DNA of 64,000 nucleotides from Paenibacillus sp. FSL H7-0737 (GTDB taxonomy: Bacteria > Bacillota > Bacilli > Paenibacillales > Paenibacillaceae), in contig NZ_CP009279.1 in assembly GCF_000758545.1 (NCBI RefSeq), forward strand, positions 3,596,001-3,660,000. Direction: 5' to 3'. This document shows positions 18,428 through 26,871 of the stretch, piece by piece (the first letter of the stretch is position 1; each line of letters begins with the position of its first letter). Below the pieces are notes generated by a model. It was not told the DNA's origin, ran no database searches, and saw only the letters and a list, made by a program, of their open reading frames with translations. Position numbers and translations under genes: made by a program.

Positions 18428-18938
18428 CTTTTATCAAAATCTTACTCATGTAATATTCATCCACCCATTGACCATCGATCACAAGTGATTTTCTCTTTGT
18501 CCCTTCGATCTCAAACCCATTTTTGATATATAGCGACATCGCTAGCTCATTATGGGTCATAACTGTTAACTCTAACCGGACAATTTCAGTATTCTTAGCC
18601 CATACATCCAGTTCTTTGAATAGCCCCGTACCAATCCCCTGACCTTGATGCTGTCTTAGAACTCCAATGACTATGTACGCACTATGGCGATTGCGTCTAA
18701 CATTTCCACCTCTAACCGACATAAAACCTATCAAATGGTTATCAACCTCAGCACCAATAAGGATTGAAGTATTTGCTAAAGCGAAGCTTTCGATCATCTC
18801 TTTGACCTGATTTAGACTGGATTGTCGTTCATCCGGCTCTAATAACATAAATTTGGATTCCTGATCCAACTGATGCTGTAATCGAAGTAATTCTTCTGCA
18901 TCCTCTGGTATAAGCACTTTAAGTGTAACCATCATATC
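18402..18938 (-). CDS. GNAT family N-acetyltransferase
   Basis: Acetyltransferase of about 178 residues using acetyl-CoA. The CoA-binding A motif is visible as VIGVLRQHQGQGIGTGLFKEL, and the later LTVMTHNELAMSLYIKNGFE is the motif B region; the pattern is close to RimI- or PaiA-like and putrescine/small-amine acetyltransferases, but the substrate is unknown. The start is set at ATG 18938 because GGAAGTG lies seven bases upstream; the ATG at 18953 would lie in front of this ribosome site. It follows another GNAT gene by 21 bases. Confidence 0.82.
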   Translation of the reverse strand, partial: DMMVTLKVLIPEDAEELLRLQHQLDQESKFMLLEPDERQSSLNQVKEMIESFALANTSILIGAEVDNHLIGFMSVRGGNVRRNRHSAYIVIGVLRQHQGQGIGTGLFKELDVWAKNTEIVRLELTVMTHNELAMSLYIKNGFEIEGTKRKSLVIDGQWVDEYYMSKILIKEKRIEDQI

Positions 18939-18959
18939 ATCACTTCCAATCATAAATAG

Positions 18960-19388
18960 CTATAAGTACTTTTTGAACAGCTTACTGGAGCTGCTATTGT
19001 ATCCAAGATGCTCGTAAAATTGATGTGCATCCTCTCTTCTGACCGCACTCGATAGCATGATCTTAAGGGCGCCCCTAGAAGTGGCTACGTGCTCAGCGTA
19101 TCTCATTAGTTTCGCACCGTATCCTTTCCCTCTCACCTCTTGTGATATGATGACTCTTTCAATGACAGCAAAGGGTCGATCGTCACATAAAGCATCCATA
19201 CATAAATGAAGATGAAGCGTCCCAACAATAGTCCCTTCTTCTTCGTACACATAAAGAAAACTATCCGTATTGTCAGCTATCCGCTTCAGTCGGTCCGGTG
19301 ACACTTGTATAGCTGTCTGCTCAGGCAACAACATTCGATATAAGTTTTCAATATACAATGCGTCTTCAGGAACAGCCTCTCTTATCAT
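18960..19388 (-). CDS. GNAT family N-acetyltransferase
   Basis: Acetyltransferase of 142 residues with the acetyl-CoA motif VIISQEVRGKGYGAKLMRYAE and a C-terminal FYEHLGYNSSSSKLFKKYL typical of small GNATs. AAAGGA precedes the ATG. It is the middle gene of a VOC-GNAT-GNAT operon of unknown purpose, plausibly modification or resistance to small molecules. Substrate not identifiable. Confidence 0.85.
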   Translation of the reverse strand: MIREAVPEDALYIENLYRMLLPEQTAIQVSPDRLKRIADNTDSFLYVYEEEGTIVGTLHLHLCMDALCDDRPFAVIERVIISQEVRGKGYGAKLMRYAEHVATSRGALKIMLSSAVRREDAHQFYEHLGYNSSSSKLFKKYL

Positions 19389-19413
19389 TTGTTTATTCCT
19401 TTCTTAATCGTTC

Positions 19414-19770
19414 TTAACAACGGCAGACCATGATAACATTACCATTCGGATCTTTAAAATTAAACCAATGGTCATGCTCGATATCCGTAAGAATCTCTCC
19501 GCCATTTGCTTTCACATAGTCATAAGCAGCATCAATATCCTCGGTATTTAGATGAAAAGAGGGGATATTAAGAACGGACTCAGAAGTGTAAATTTTGCTG
19601 TCTAATACGATTTCTGGTCCTTGCATGGGGATCACGTATAGATGCCCGAATAATACTTCACCATCCAAAGGCAAACCAAGCAATTGGCAATACCATTCTT
19701 TGGATTTCTCAATATCCTTTACCGGAATAAAGACTGCACCAATCTGATTCAGAATCGGACTTACCACCAT
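19414..19770 (-). CDS. VOC superfamily protein (glyoxalase/bleomycin resistance-like)
   Basis: Protein of 118 residues with the paired beta-alpha-beta-beta-beta VOC fold: FIPVKDIEKSKEWYCQLLGLP at the first repeat and FHLNTEDIDAAYDYVKANG plus FNFKDPNGNVIMVCRC at the second. VOC proteins bind a metal and act on or sequester small molecules; which one is unknown. AGAGGAGG precedes the ATG. First gene of the operon with the two GNATs. Confidence 0.85.
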   Translation of the reverse strand: MVVSPILNQIGAVFIPVKDIEKSKEWYCQLLGLPLDGEVLFGHLYVIPMQGPEIVLDSKIYTSESVLNIPSFHLNTEDIDAAYDYVKANGGEILTDIEHDHWFNFKDPNGNVIMVCRC

Positions 19771-19875
19771 TAAGAAAGCCTCCTCTTTAAAGTTGCAGAA
19801 TAGGGTGTTATTCTAGAATAATTCGATAAAATATGTCAATTACCTCCCTCCACTTAGGGAAGGTCTGGCAAGTTA

Positions 19876-19884
19876 TGTTATAAT
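19876..19884 (+). promoter_or_regulatory. Extended -10 promoter of the Ktr-type gene
   Basis: Perfect extended -10 element TGTTATAAT. There is no good -35, which fits extended -10 promoters. The start of transcription would be near 19891, leaving a leader of only about 38 bases before the TTG start; this excludes the GTG at 19890 as a start. Confidence 0.6.
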
Positions 19885-19928
19885 TTTGTGTGCACTACTC
19901 TAATTTCACGTATGACAGGAGAATTGAA

Positions 19929-21275
19929 TTGGCTAATCTGAACTTCGGTGGATTGAAATTAACTCCACCAAAAGTCTTATCACTAGGATTTGTAATACTT
20001 ATCACTGCCGGAACTTTTTTACTTAGTTTGCCGGTCGCCTCAGTAGAAGGGCATATTTCTTTTATTGATGCATTATTCATGGCTACATCGGCAACCTGTG
20101 TTACAGGTCTGGCAGTCATTGATACGGGCACACAGTTGACTACTTTTGGACAAGTTGTTCTACTCGTATTATTTCAGTTTGGGGGATTGGGTTTTATTAC
20201 GATGGCCACCTTGATTACTTTGGTCCTTAATAAACGAATATCCTTTAAAGAGCGAATTCTTATGCAAGAATCTATGAACCAGAATTCCATGCAAGGTATT
20301 GTCCAGTTGATCCGCAGAGTTCTGATCTATTCCCTTGTTATTCAGCTCACAGGTGCCATCGTGTTTGCCGGTAGGTTTATGATGGATATGCCTTTCGGGA
20401 AAGCTGTATATTATGGAATTTTTCACAGCATATCTATTTTTAATAATGCAGGCTTTGATTTATTCGGTGACATTCATGGGCCCTTTAGTGGACTTACACG
20501 TTTTGTAAATGATCCTATAGTGAATTTCACCTCAATGATCCTCATCTTTCTTGGAGGGGTCGGTTTTATCGTTCTATCTGATGTTTTTGACTTTCCAAAA
20601 CGTAAAAAGCTTACTCTACATTCTAAGGTTGTTCTTTCGACCTCGATGATATTGATTGTCATTGGGGCTGCTCTATTTTTCTTACTAGAATTTAATTCTA
20701 CGCTGAAGCCCTTGAGTGCAGGTGGAAAGATGATGGCTACATTTTTACAAGCGATAACACCACGTTCAGGTGGCGTCACTACGATTGAAATTCCACTGAT
20801 GCGGGAATCTACACAATTTCTAATGATTCTGCTAATGTTCATAGGGGCTGCGCCTGGATCTACTGGTGGGGGAATTAAGATTACTACGTTCGCTGTTCTA
20901 GTGGCTGCGGTTTCTGCAAGACTAAGGGGTAAAGAGGATATTGTAATGTTTCGTCATCGGATCGCCAAAGAAAATGTCTATAGAGCCGTGACGATGACAT
21001 TAATGTCTCTAATGTTAGTGGTCATCGCTACGATGTTGTTATCCGTGACAGAAAAGGCTGACTTTCTTGCTGTACTCTTTGAATCCGTATCTGCATTCGG
21101 GACTTCTGGTCTCTCCATGGGACTTACTCCAGAATTGACTACGGCGGGTAAAGTGCTCATTATTTTTCTAATGTTTCTGGGTCGGACAGGTCCGCTTACT
21201 CTAGCTTATGCACTCAAACCTAAGGGTAGTAAGGAACTTTACAGATATCCTGAAGGTAAGATTACAATCGGATAA
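19929..21275 (+). CDS. TrkH/KtrB-family potassium uptake channel subunit
   Basis: Membrane subunit (about 448 residues) for K+ uptake, made of four M1-P-M2 repeats. The four filter-type segments are SATCVTGLAV, NNAGFDLFG, PRSGGVTTI and SAFGTSGLS. The length matches KtrB/KtrD of Bacillus, which pair with a cytoplasmic RCK subunit (KtrA/KtrC) that binds nucleotides; none is encoded here. I start at TTG 19929, which has AGGAGA six bases upstream; the protein then begins MANLNFGGLKLTPPKVL, as in the family. The short leader has no room for a c-di-AMP riboswitch. Confidence 0.88.
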   Translation: MANLNFGGLKLTPPKVLSLGFVILITAGTFLLSLPVASVEGHISFIDALFMATSATCVTGLAVIDTGTQLTTFGQVVLLVLFQFGGLGFITMATLITLVLNKRISFKERILMQESMNQNSMQGIVQLIRRVLIYSLVIQLTGAIVFAGRFMMDMPFGKAVYYGIFHSISIFNNAGFDLFGDIHGPFSGLTRFVNDPIVNFTSMILIFLGGVGFIVLSDVFDFPKRKKLTLHSKVVLSTSMILIVIGAALFFLLEFNSTLKPLSAGGKMMATFLQAITPRSGGVTTIEIPLMRESTQFLMILLMFIGAAPGSTGGGIKITTFAVLVAAVSARLRGKEDIVMFRHRIAKENVYRAVTMTLMSLMLVVIATMLLSVTEKADFLAVLFESVSAFGTSGLSMGLTPELTTAGKVLIIFLMFLGRTGPLTLAYALKPKGSKELYRYPEGKITIG

Positions 21276-21286
21276 GGCGAGATGTA

Positions 21287-21314
21287 ACCAGCGGCAATGA
21301 ATATTGCCGCTGGT
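21287..21314. terminator. Terminator hairpin between convergent genes
   Basis: Perfect 12-bp stem ACCAGCGGCAAT / ATTGCCGCTGGT with a four-base loop lies 12 bases after the Ktr stop. The U-tract is poor on either strand, but the position between converging genes supports termination. Confidence 0.6.
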
Positions 21315-21336
21315 AATCAATCAACACTTGTATGTT

Positions 21337-21612
21337 TTACTCTTCAACGATCTCTTGTTTATCTAGTGCGGCATCAAGCAATTGATTGTATACATCGTCA
21401 TCATTTTCAAGTAGCGCGTCAGTTTCTAAGAACTGCTCTTCACTTCCAGGCTCACCAGCAAAGCTTAGGCTGTAATCCCATTCCGTTCCTCTTGTACTGA
21501 AAAAAGTGATCTCATATGGAGCCTTATGGTTTTCGAGAGTAAATATCGTCCTCCCTACATAGCTTTTATCCTCTTTACGGCTCATTTCAGCACTTACGAT
21601 CTCTAAATTCAT
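21337..21612 (-). CDS. Conserved hypothetical protein
   Basis: Small acidic protein of 91 residues, probably cytoplasmic, with no recognisable domain or signal peptide. Several aromatic residues (YEITFFSTRGTEWDYSL) suggest a beta-rich core and the C-terminal half is rich in Asp and Glu. The AAGGAAGA ribosome site seven bases before ATG and the isolated convergent position between two terminator regions support a real gene. I do not recognise the family. Confidence 0.6.
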   Translation of the reverse strand: MNLEIVSAEMSRKEDKSYVGRTIFTLENHKAPYEITFFSTRGTEWDYSLSFAGEPGSEEQFLETDALLENDDDVYNQLLDAALDKQEIVEE

Positions 21613-21708
21613 CCGTTAATCTTCCTTCCATTCATCAAATCATTTCCCCTTTCAGTATAGCATTGAAATGAATGTAATTCCTCAATTTACACTGTAAATT
21701 CCATGTAA

Positions 21709-21736
21709 TTGACTTTTTTCATCCGGCGGTTAATAA
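21709..21736 (+). promoter_or_regulatory. Candidate promoter of the aminopeptidase pair
   Basis: TTGACT (21709-21714), 16-base spacer, TAATAA (21731-21736), about 50 bases before the first aminopeptidase start. The spacing is one base short of optimal. Confidence 0.4.
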
Positions 21737-21789
21737 TTTAGTACAATACTTGTAAAGTACCAAACTATTAGTAATTGGAGGAAATATCG

Positions 21790-23022
21790 ATGACTGATTT
21801 CGAGGCAAAGCTTAGTAAATATGCAGATTTAGCTGTGCAAATTGGGGTTAACGTTCAACCAGGGCAAATTCTGGTGGTGAATGCACCGATTCTTGCAGCT
21901 GATTTCGTTCGTATGATTACCGCCAAGGCATATGCGATTGGAGCAAGCTTGGTGAAGGTGAACTGGAGTGATGCAAGCATTACACGCCAGCAGTTTGAAC
22001 ATGCTGCACCAGAAGTGTTCACTGAGCCTCCTACTTGGTACGCAGGTGAAATGACCGAACTCGCCGAGAAGGGTGCAGCTATTCTTAACGTGATCGCGGA
22101 AGATCCTGATGCACTTAAAGGTATTGATCCTGTACGCATTTCAAATTATCAAAAAGTACGGGGAGCCGCACTCACCAAATATCGTGAAATGCAAATGTCC
22201 GACAAAGTTAGCTGGAGTATTGTTGCCGTACCTTGTCAGGCTTGGGCGGATAAAGTATTCCCGAATGTTCCAGCTGAAGAACGTGTAAATAAACTTTGGG
22301 AAGCTATTTTCCACACCGTACGTCTTGATCGTGAAGATCCGGTAGCTGCATGGCAAGAACATCTCGACACCTTAGATCAAAAAGCAAATGTACTCAACGC
22401 AAAAAAATATAAGAAGCTGCATTACATAGCACCTGGTACGGACCTAAGCATTGAACTTCCAGAAGGCCATATTTGGGCACAAGGAGACAGTATTAATGCT
22501 AAGGGTCATTCTTTTGTAGCCAATATGCCTACTGAAGAAGTATTTACCGCCCCTCTAAAGACTGGCGTGAATGGCACCGTACGAAGCACAAAACCTCTTA
22601 GCCATGGCGGCAACATTATCGATGGATTCTCTATTACTTTTGAGAATGGACGAATTGTTAGTGTTAGTGCAGAGCAAGGACAAGAAGCACTAGAACACCT
22701 CATTAGTATGGATGAAGGCGCTAAATACCTCGGTGAAGTTGCGTTAGTTCCTCATAAGTCCCCTATCTCTGAGTCCAATATTCTTTATTACAATACCTTG
22801 TTTGATGAGAATGCATCCAACCACCTGGCTATAGGTATGGCTTATGCTTTCTGCTTAGAAGGTGGTAAGGATATGACTCCTGATGAACTGATTGCACATG
22901 GATTGAATAATAGCGTTACCCATGTGGATTTCATGATCGGTTCAGCGGAAATGAACATTTATGGTATATCTGCTGATGGAACCGAAGAACCTGTATTCCT
23001 GAATGGAAACTGGGCGTTCTAA
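21790..23022 (+). CDS. M29 family metallo-aminopeptidase (AmpS-like), copy 1
   Basis: Cytoplasmic aminopeptidase of 410 residues releasing N-terminal residues from peptides using paired metal ions. Family landmarks are NMPTEEVFTAPL, GEVALVP, TLFDENASNHLAIG and THVDFMIGS, which hold the metal ligands Glu, Glu, His, His and Asp. Start ATG 21790 has TTGGAGG seven to nine bases upstream. A second, clearly homologous gene follows after 51 bases, so the pair arose by tandem duplication. Confidence 0.93.
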   Translation: MTDFEAKLSKYADLAVQIGVNVQPGQILVVNAPILAADFVRMITAKAYAIGASLVKVNWSDASITRQQFEHAAPEVFTEPPTWYAGEMTELAEKGAAILNVIAEDPDALKGIDPVRISNYQKVRGAALTKYREMQMSDKVSWSIVAVPCQAWADKVFPNVPAEERVNKLWEAIFHTVRLDREDPVAAWQEHLDTLDQKANVLNAKKYKKLHYIAPGTDLSIELPEGHIWAQGDSINAKGHSFVANMPTEEVFTAPLKTGVNGTVRSTKPLSHGGNIIDGFSITFENGRIVSVSAEQGQEALEHLISMDEGAKYLGEVALVPHKSPISESNILYYNTLFDENASNHLAIGMAYAFCLEGGKDMTPDELIAHGLNNSVTHVDFMIGSAEMNIYGISADGTEEPVFLNGNWAF

Positions 23023-23073
23023 TTATTGCAAATATGAAATAAAAGACTAGAGATATTGGGAGGAGTTGAAACT

Positions 23074-24303
23074 ATGTTAGATTTCAAGCAAAAACTGGAG
23101 AACTATGCGTTGCTGGCAGTGAAGATTGGGGTTAATATCCAACCTGGGCAGACCCTTGTTGTAAATGCCGACATCGTTTCGGCAGAACTAGTGCGTCTTG
23201 TCGTACGCAAAGCCTATGAAGCGGGTGCGAAGCTCGTCAAGGTTAATTATAGCGACGAGGTTGTTACACGTACACGTTATGACCTCGCTCCATCCGATTC
23301 CTTCTTGGAACCGCCACAATGGCAAGCAGATGAATTAGAAGATCTGGCTAAAAAAGGTGCAGCATTTCTATCGATAACTTCAACGAATCCAGATCTGTTG
23401 AACGGTGTTGAATCAGGAAGAATTGCAGATAATCAGCGGATCTCTGGACAGACATTAGCTCCATATCGTGAGTTGTTAATGGGGAATCACGTAAGCTGGA
23501 GTATTGTAGCCTTCCCATCAGCATCGTGGGCGGCAAAGGTATTCTCTGAAGCATCACCTGATCAGCAGATTGATTTGCTATGGGATGCTATCTTTAAAGC
23601 TACACGTGCGGATCAAGCTGACCCTATTCAAGCATGGAGTCAACATTTAGATGGCCTGAAAGCACGTTGTACTGCTTTGAATGATAATAAGTTCCGTAAG
23701 CTGCACTATACAGGACATGGAACCGATTTGACGATTGAGCTACCAGAAGGGCATATTTGGTGTCAAGCAGGAGCTGTCAATGGCAAAGGAGTTCCTTTCC
23801 TAGCCAATATCCCTACTGAAGAAGTATTTACTGCCCCACTGAAGTCTGGTGTGAATGGTAAGGTAAGCAGCACTAAGCCGCTTAGCTATGGGGGTAATCT
23901 TATTGATAATTTCACCCTCACCTTTGAGAACGGCAAAGTAACGGATTTCACCGCTGAAAAAGGTTCAGAAACGCTTGCTTCCCTTATCGCGTTAGATGAA
24001 GGCTCTGCTTATCTTGGAGAAGTCGCTTTGGTGCCTTTCCACTCCCCGATCTCCGAGAGCGGAATTCTATATTACACCACATTGTTTGATGAGAATGCCT
24101 CCTGCCATTTGGCGTTAGGTGCAGCATATGCCTTTACCCTTCAAGAGGGTACGACAATGACCAAAGAACAATTGCAGGAAAAAGGAATGAACCAAAGCCA
24201 TACACATGTTGATTTTATGATGGGTTCACCTGAAATGAGCATTAATGGTATTAAGGATGATGGAACAATCGTACCTATCTTCCGTGATGGAGATTGGGCT
24301 TAA
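23074..24303 (+). CDS. M29 family metallo-aminopeptidase (AmpS-like), copy 2
   Basis: Paralogue (409 residues) of the preceding gene, in the same orientation and probably the same transcript. It retains NIPTEEVFTAPL, GEVALVP, DENASCHLALG and THVDFMMGS, so all metal ligands appear intact and it should be active. The start is ATG 23074 with GGGAGGAG upstream. The two proteins are similar along their length but differ near the active-site rims (for example SNHLAIG against SCHLALG), which suggests different substrate preference. Confidence 0.93.
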   Translation: MLDFKQKLENYALLAVKIGVNIQPGQTLVVNADIVSAELVRLVVRKAYEAGAKLVKVNYSDEVVTRTRYDLAPSDSFLEPPQWQADELEDLAKKGAAFLSITSTNPDLLNGVESGRIADNQRISGQTLAPYRELLMGNHVSWSIVAFPSASWAAKVFSEASPDQQIDLLWDAIFKATRADQADPIQAWSQHLDGLKARCTALNDNKFRKLHYTGHGTDLTIELPEGHIWCQAGAVNGKGVPFLANIPTEEVFTAPLKSGVNGKVSSTKPLSYGGNLIDNFTLTFENGKVTDFTAEKGSETLASLIALDEGSAYLGEVALVPFHSPISESGILYYTTLFDENASCHLALGAAYAFTLQEGTTMTKEQLQEKGMNQSHTHVDFMMGSPEMSINGIKDDGTIVPIFRDGDWA

Positions 24304-24339
24304 ATTGTTCGCTTAAATTATTGAATAAATAAAATGTCA

Positions 24340-24390
24340 AACAACCTGCTTGGTTCCTCTTCCGAGGACAAAAGCAGGTTGTTTTTTATT
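24340..24390 (+). terminator. Terminator of the aminopeptidase operon
   Basis: Stem ACAACCTGCTT / AAGCAGGTTGT followed directly by a GTTTTTTATTT tract, 40 bases past the stop codon. Confidence 0.85.
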
Positions 24391-24446
24391 TCATACTAGA
24401 TATCCAGAAAATAAATAGCCCAAATTTGAATAAAAGTTCAATATTT

Positions 24447-24488
24447 GTTCACACTATTGTTGATTTCCGTTCACAAATATGTCACAAT
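24447..24488 (+). promoter_or_regulatory. Promoter with repeated GTTCACA elements upstream of the 60-residue membrane protein
   Basis: TTGATT (24460-24465), 17-base spacer, CACAAT (24483-24488). GTTCACA occurs at 24447-24453 and 24469-24475, 22 bases apart (two helical turns), and a related GTCACA at 24481. The reverse complement of the second copy, TTTGTGAAC, is one base off the TTTGTGAAT site reported for ResD in B. subtilis. Regulation by ResD is only a suggestion. Confidence 0.5.
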
Positions 24489-24524
24489 ACAGTTAAGGAT
24501 CTAATTTCCAAGGAGGGGATTATC

Positions 24525-24707
24525 ATGTTGAGAGACCCAATATCCAATGAAATTGACAGCGTTGAAGAAGAACAGCTCGAAATTCAAGCACCGGTGGATT
24601 CAAGAATTGTTGCATCTAATGCAATCAAATATACCGCCTATGTTATGCTGTTTTTCGGATTCTTGTATTTCCTGATTGCTTACTTGGCACCTATGTTGGA
24701 ACAATAA
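24525..24707 (+). CDS. Small single-pass membrane protein
   Basis: Protein of 60 residues. An acidic cytoplasmic N-terminal half (EIDSVEEEQLEIQAP) is followed by one hydrophobic helix (YVMLFFGFLYFLIAYLAP). ATG 24525 has the near-perfect AAGGAGGGG ribosome site, and its own promoter and terminator flank it, so I treat it as a real, separately regulated gene even though the reading frame extends upstream. Function unknown. A role near respiratory complexes is a guess based only on the promoter repeats. Confidence 0.75.
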   Translation: MLRDPISNEIDSVEEEQLEIQAPVDSRIVASNAIKYTAYVMLFFGFLYFLIAYLAPMLEQ

Positions 24708-24739
24708 TGTGATGGATATGATTTTATTAGAAAACGCTT

Positions 24740-24782
24740 ACGGTTAATCACTCTCATGGGAGTAGTGGTTAACCGTTTTTAT
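24740..24782 (+). terminator. Terminator of the small membrane protein gene
   Basis: Stem ACGGTTAATCACT / AGTGGTTAACCGT followed by a UUUUUA run. It overlaps the last bases of the convergent minus-strand gene ending at 24779. Confidence 0.8.
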
Positions 24783-25498
24783 TTCCATGAAAATGCTTTG
24801 TTCGTCCAGGCTATTGCTGAAGGCGACCATATGCCATTCATTTTGGAATGTAGCCAAGCTATCGCCTCTTCTCTATCGCCTTCAAATGAGGAAAGACCGT
24901 TATCTTCCATCCAGTGGCTTACAGTCTCAAACGAGGTACTGCTCCAGCCATTTTTCTCACCTTCTGCATTTTGGCGTTCTTTTACACCTGAAATAACGAT
25001 GTCCAGCGATGCCTGAAGCTCCGTAACCGCATTATCATAAGCCGTCTTCTTTTCTTTAGCCTTCATATCAGCTTCAACACGAAGTATACGCGTATCAATC
25101 CCTTGATGTTCACGGATAATTTGCAGTAAAGTCATTGCTTCTCTGCTGGCCAATCCGTCATTATAACGTTGTTCTATAGATTTAGTACTTCCTACAGCTG
25201 ACACAAATGCTGGAAACCACTCCCTCGAGACCAAGATAGCTTTCTTCTTAACAAATTTACCGTATCCAGCCAGGCCTTCAGAAGGAAACCTTACACGCCA
25301 TGACCATGGATCTAGCTCTGAACCCGTATGCCAATTCTCCGCTTTCGTTAATCCATTTAAAGATGGGTGCTCAGGAATCAGAGTGGCAAGCGGCAAAATC
25401 CCAATCTTGGTAATGATTTCTGCGGTTTCCTCAAAGGTGATAACACTTTCCTCTTCATATCCCTTATACATCACAACATCATCTCCTATGTACTCCAT
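24779..25498 (-). CDS. Uncharacterised protein, possibly AlkZ-related
   Basis: Protein of 239 residues, probably cytoplasmic. The N-terminal part (FEETAEIITKIGILPLATLIPEHPSL...DPWSWRVRFP) resembles proteins that have been labelled AlkZ-related, but I see no established DNA glycosylase catalytic motif and treat that label as weak. The C-terminal half is helical and rich in charged residues. Its ATG overlaps the stop of the TetR gene by one base (TAATG), indicating translational coupling. It is the last gene of a MBL-TetR operon. Confidence 0.65.
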   Translation of the reverse strand: MEYIGDDVVMYKGYEEESVITFEETAEIITKIGILPLATLIPEHPSLNGLTKAENWHTGSELDPWSWRVRFPSEGLAGYGKFVKKKAILVSREWFPAFVSAVGSTKSIEQRYNDGLASREAMTLLQIIREHQGIDTRILRVEADMKAKEKKTAYDNAVTELQASLDIVISGVKERQNAEGEKNGWSSTSFETVSHWMEDNGLSSFEGDREEAIAWLHSKMNGIWSPSAIAWTNKAFSWK

Positions 25499-26070
25499 TA
25501 TTTAGACTTCATATTTCCGATCCCAGCAATATAAGTACTGATGAGCCGAGATAGGCTTACATTCGTATCAAGCGCCATTCCAAAACCGCCCTTTTGTTCC
25601 AAAGAGGCAAAGCCATGCAGAATGCTTCGTAACCCGCGTACTGCATGAATTTCTCCTTCCTCACCCAATTGATAATCCTTCATCACATGAATGATAAGCT
25701 TCAAAATATGATCACTTGCCGTTTCCAGCTCCGTATTTGCCTGTTCAGGGGCTCGCAACGTTGTCTCGTATAATCCAGGTCGGCTTCTAGCAAAGTCCAC
25801 ATACGCTCGCCCCATCGCCTGTACAGCAGCGTCTCCACTAAAGCCTTTAGCTGCGTTGTTCATTGCATTGGAAAGCTCCCCTAGTCCATAAATCGCAAGT
25901 TGTGTGCGCAATTCCTGTAGCCCGTTAATGTGATTGTATAAAGACGGAGAACGAACACCTAATTTGTTAGCCAATGCGGCTAAGGTTACGGCCTCTATCC
26001 CTTCATGATCGGCGATTTCTGCTGCTGCAATAACTAGCGTACGACGATCTAATCCTGCTCTAGGTGACAT
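25498..26070 (-). CDS. TetR/AcrR family repressor with WHG-type C-terminal domain
   Basis: Transcriptional repressor of 190 residues. The N-terminal helix-turn-helix (AALANKLGVRSPSLYNHINGLQEL, residues about 28-51) binds DNA; the remainder is a ligand-binding and dimerisation domain of the WHG/TetR_C_33 type. It follows the MBL gene by two bases. Two palindromes of the form CTAAT-NNN-ATTAG in the operon promoter are its likely operators, giving autoregulation. The ligand is unknown. Confidence 0.85.
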   Translation of the reverse strand: MSPRAGLDRRTLVIAAAEIADHEGIEAVTLAALANKLGVRSPSLYNHINGLQELRTQLAIYGLGELSNAMNNAAKGFSGDAAVQAMGRAYVDFARSRPGLYETTLRAPEQANTELETASDHILKLIIHVMKDYQLGEEGEIHAVRGLRSILHGFASLEQKGGFGMALDTNVSLSRLISTYIAGIGNMKSK

Positions 26071-26071
26071 T

Positions 26072-26791
26072 TTAATTACTCCTATCTTGAATCATTTGTG
26101 CTTTATGAATAGCTTTCTCCATGGTTTGTACTGGGTTTCTAAGTAAGTCTCCATGTCCAGTAGCCAGTATAGTCGGGGAAGCCTCTAGAAGCTTAATCGC
26201 ACTTTTTAATGCTTGATCTTTACTCCAGGTTGCCAGAGCCGGAAACGGAAACCAAGGAATTACGGTTCCTGAAACTGCGGTTCCCCGGAAGGTTTGAAAA
26301 GCATCTCCAACGATAACAGCGCCGCTTCGTGTATCCATGAAAGACATAGATCCAGGAGTATGACCAGGAGTTAAAATTGCTGTTAATGAACCAATGGTAT
26401 CCCCATCATAGAGCAATACATCTGGTCTCGTTGCTACCTTCTTGGGCACGCCTCCCTTTATAGGGGTCTGAGGTTCTCCCTCACGAAGGGAACGATCTCC
26501 ACTAAGCAATGCTGCATCCCTTTCTGAAATGTACGCCTGAGCCTCTGGAAGCTGTCTCTTTAGCTCATCCAGTGCACCTATATGATCGTCATGAGCATGC
26601 GTCAATATAATACGAGTGATCTTTTTATCAAGCTTCGCTGCGGTATCTATAATTCCTTTTACACTGAACGGCATTGCCGCATCTATCAAAGTCAACTCAT
26701 TCTCTTCCTCAATGATGTAACAATTCACAGGAAACACTCTTGGCATCCAAGTTAGCTGTAATAAATGACCTTCACGCGTTACTCTCATCAT
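26072..26791 (-). CDS. MBL-fold metallo-hydrolase
   Basis: Metallo-beta-lactamase fold protein of 239 residues. The zinc-binding motif is THAHDDHIGA (HxHxDH), and later ligands are the His of TPGHTPGSM, the Asp of VIVGDAF and the His of ATGHGD. The family hydrolyses thioesters, lactones, phosphodiesters and other substrates; the exact reaction is not clear, though the HxHxDH-TPGHTPGS pattern resembles YflN-type enzymes. Two adjacent ATG codons follow TGGAGGGG, and the second may be used. First gene of the TetR-controlled operon. Confidence 0.88.
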   Translation of the reverse strand: MMRVTREGHLLQLTWMPRVFPVNCYIIEEENELTLIDAAMPFSVKGIIDTAAKLDKKITRIILTHAHDDHIGALDELKRQLPEAQAYISERDAALLSGDRSLREGEPQTPIKGGVPKKVATRPDVLLYDGDTIGSLTAILTPGHTPGSMSFMDTRSGAVIVGDAFQTFRGTAVSGTVIPWFPFPALATWSKDQALKSAIKLLEASPTILATGHGDLLRNPVQTMEKAIHKAQMIQDRSN

Positions 26792-26803
26792 TACCCCTCC
26801 ATA

Positions 26804-26852
26804 AAACTAATGGTATTAGCTTAAATATAAACTAATCACATTAGTTTTACAA
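26804..26852 (-). promoter_or_regulatory. Promoter with double TetR-type operator
   Basis: Minus-strand promoter TTGTAA (26847-26852), 17-base spacer, TATATT (26824-26829). The spacer is occupied almost exactly by the palindrome AAACTAAT-CAC-ATTAGTTT (26829-26847). A second copy, CTAAT-GGT-ATTAG (26807-26819), lies 25 bases downstream, at the start of the transcript. This is the layout of tight TetR-family repression and serves the MBL-TetR operon. Confidence 0.8.
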
Positions 26853-26871
26853 GAGTGAATTATTAGTTTTC

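Noticed and set aside
19890..19928. GTG 19890 as the start of the Ktr-type gene
   Set aside because: It lies at the predicted transcription start just after an extended -10; the TTG at 19929 has AGGAGA at good spacing.
24469..24488. Rex-type site upstream of the 60-residue protein
   Set aside because: Only one half of TTGTGA-N-TCACAA matches; the other half is missing.
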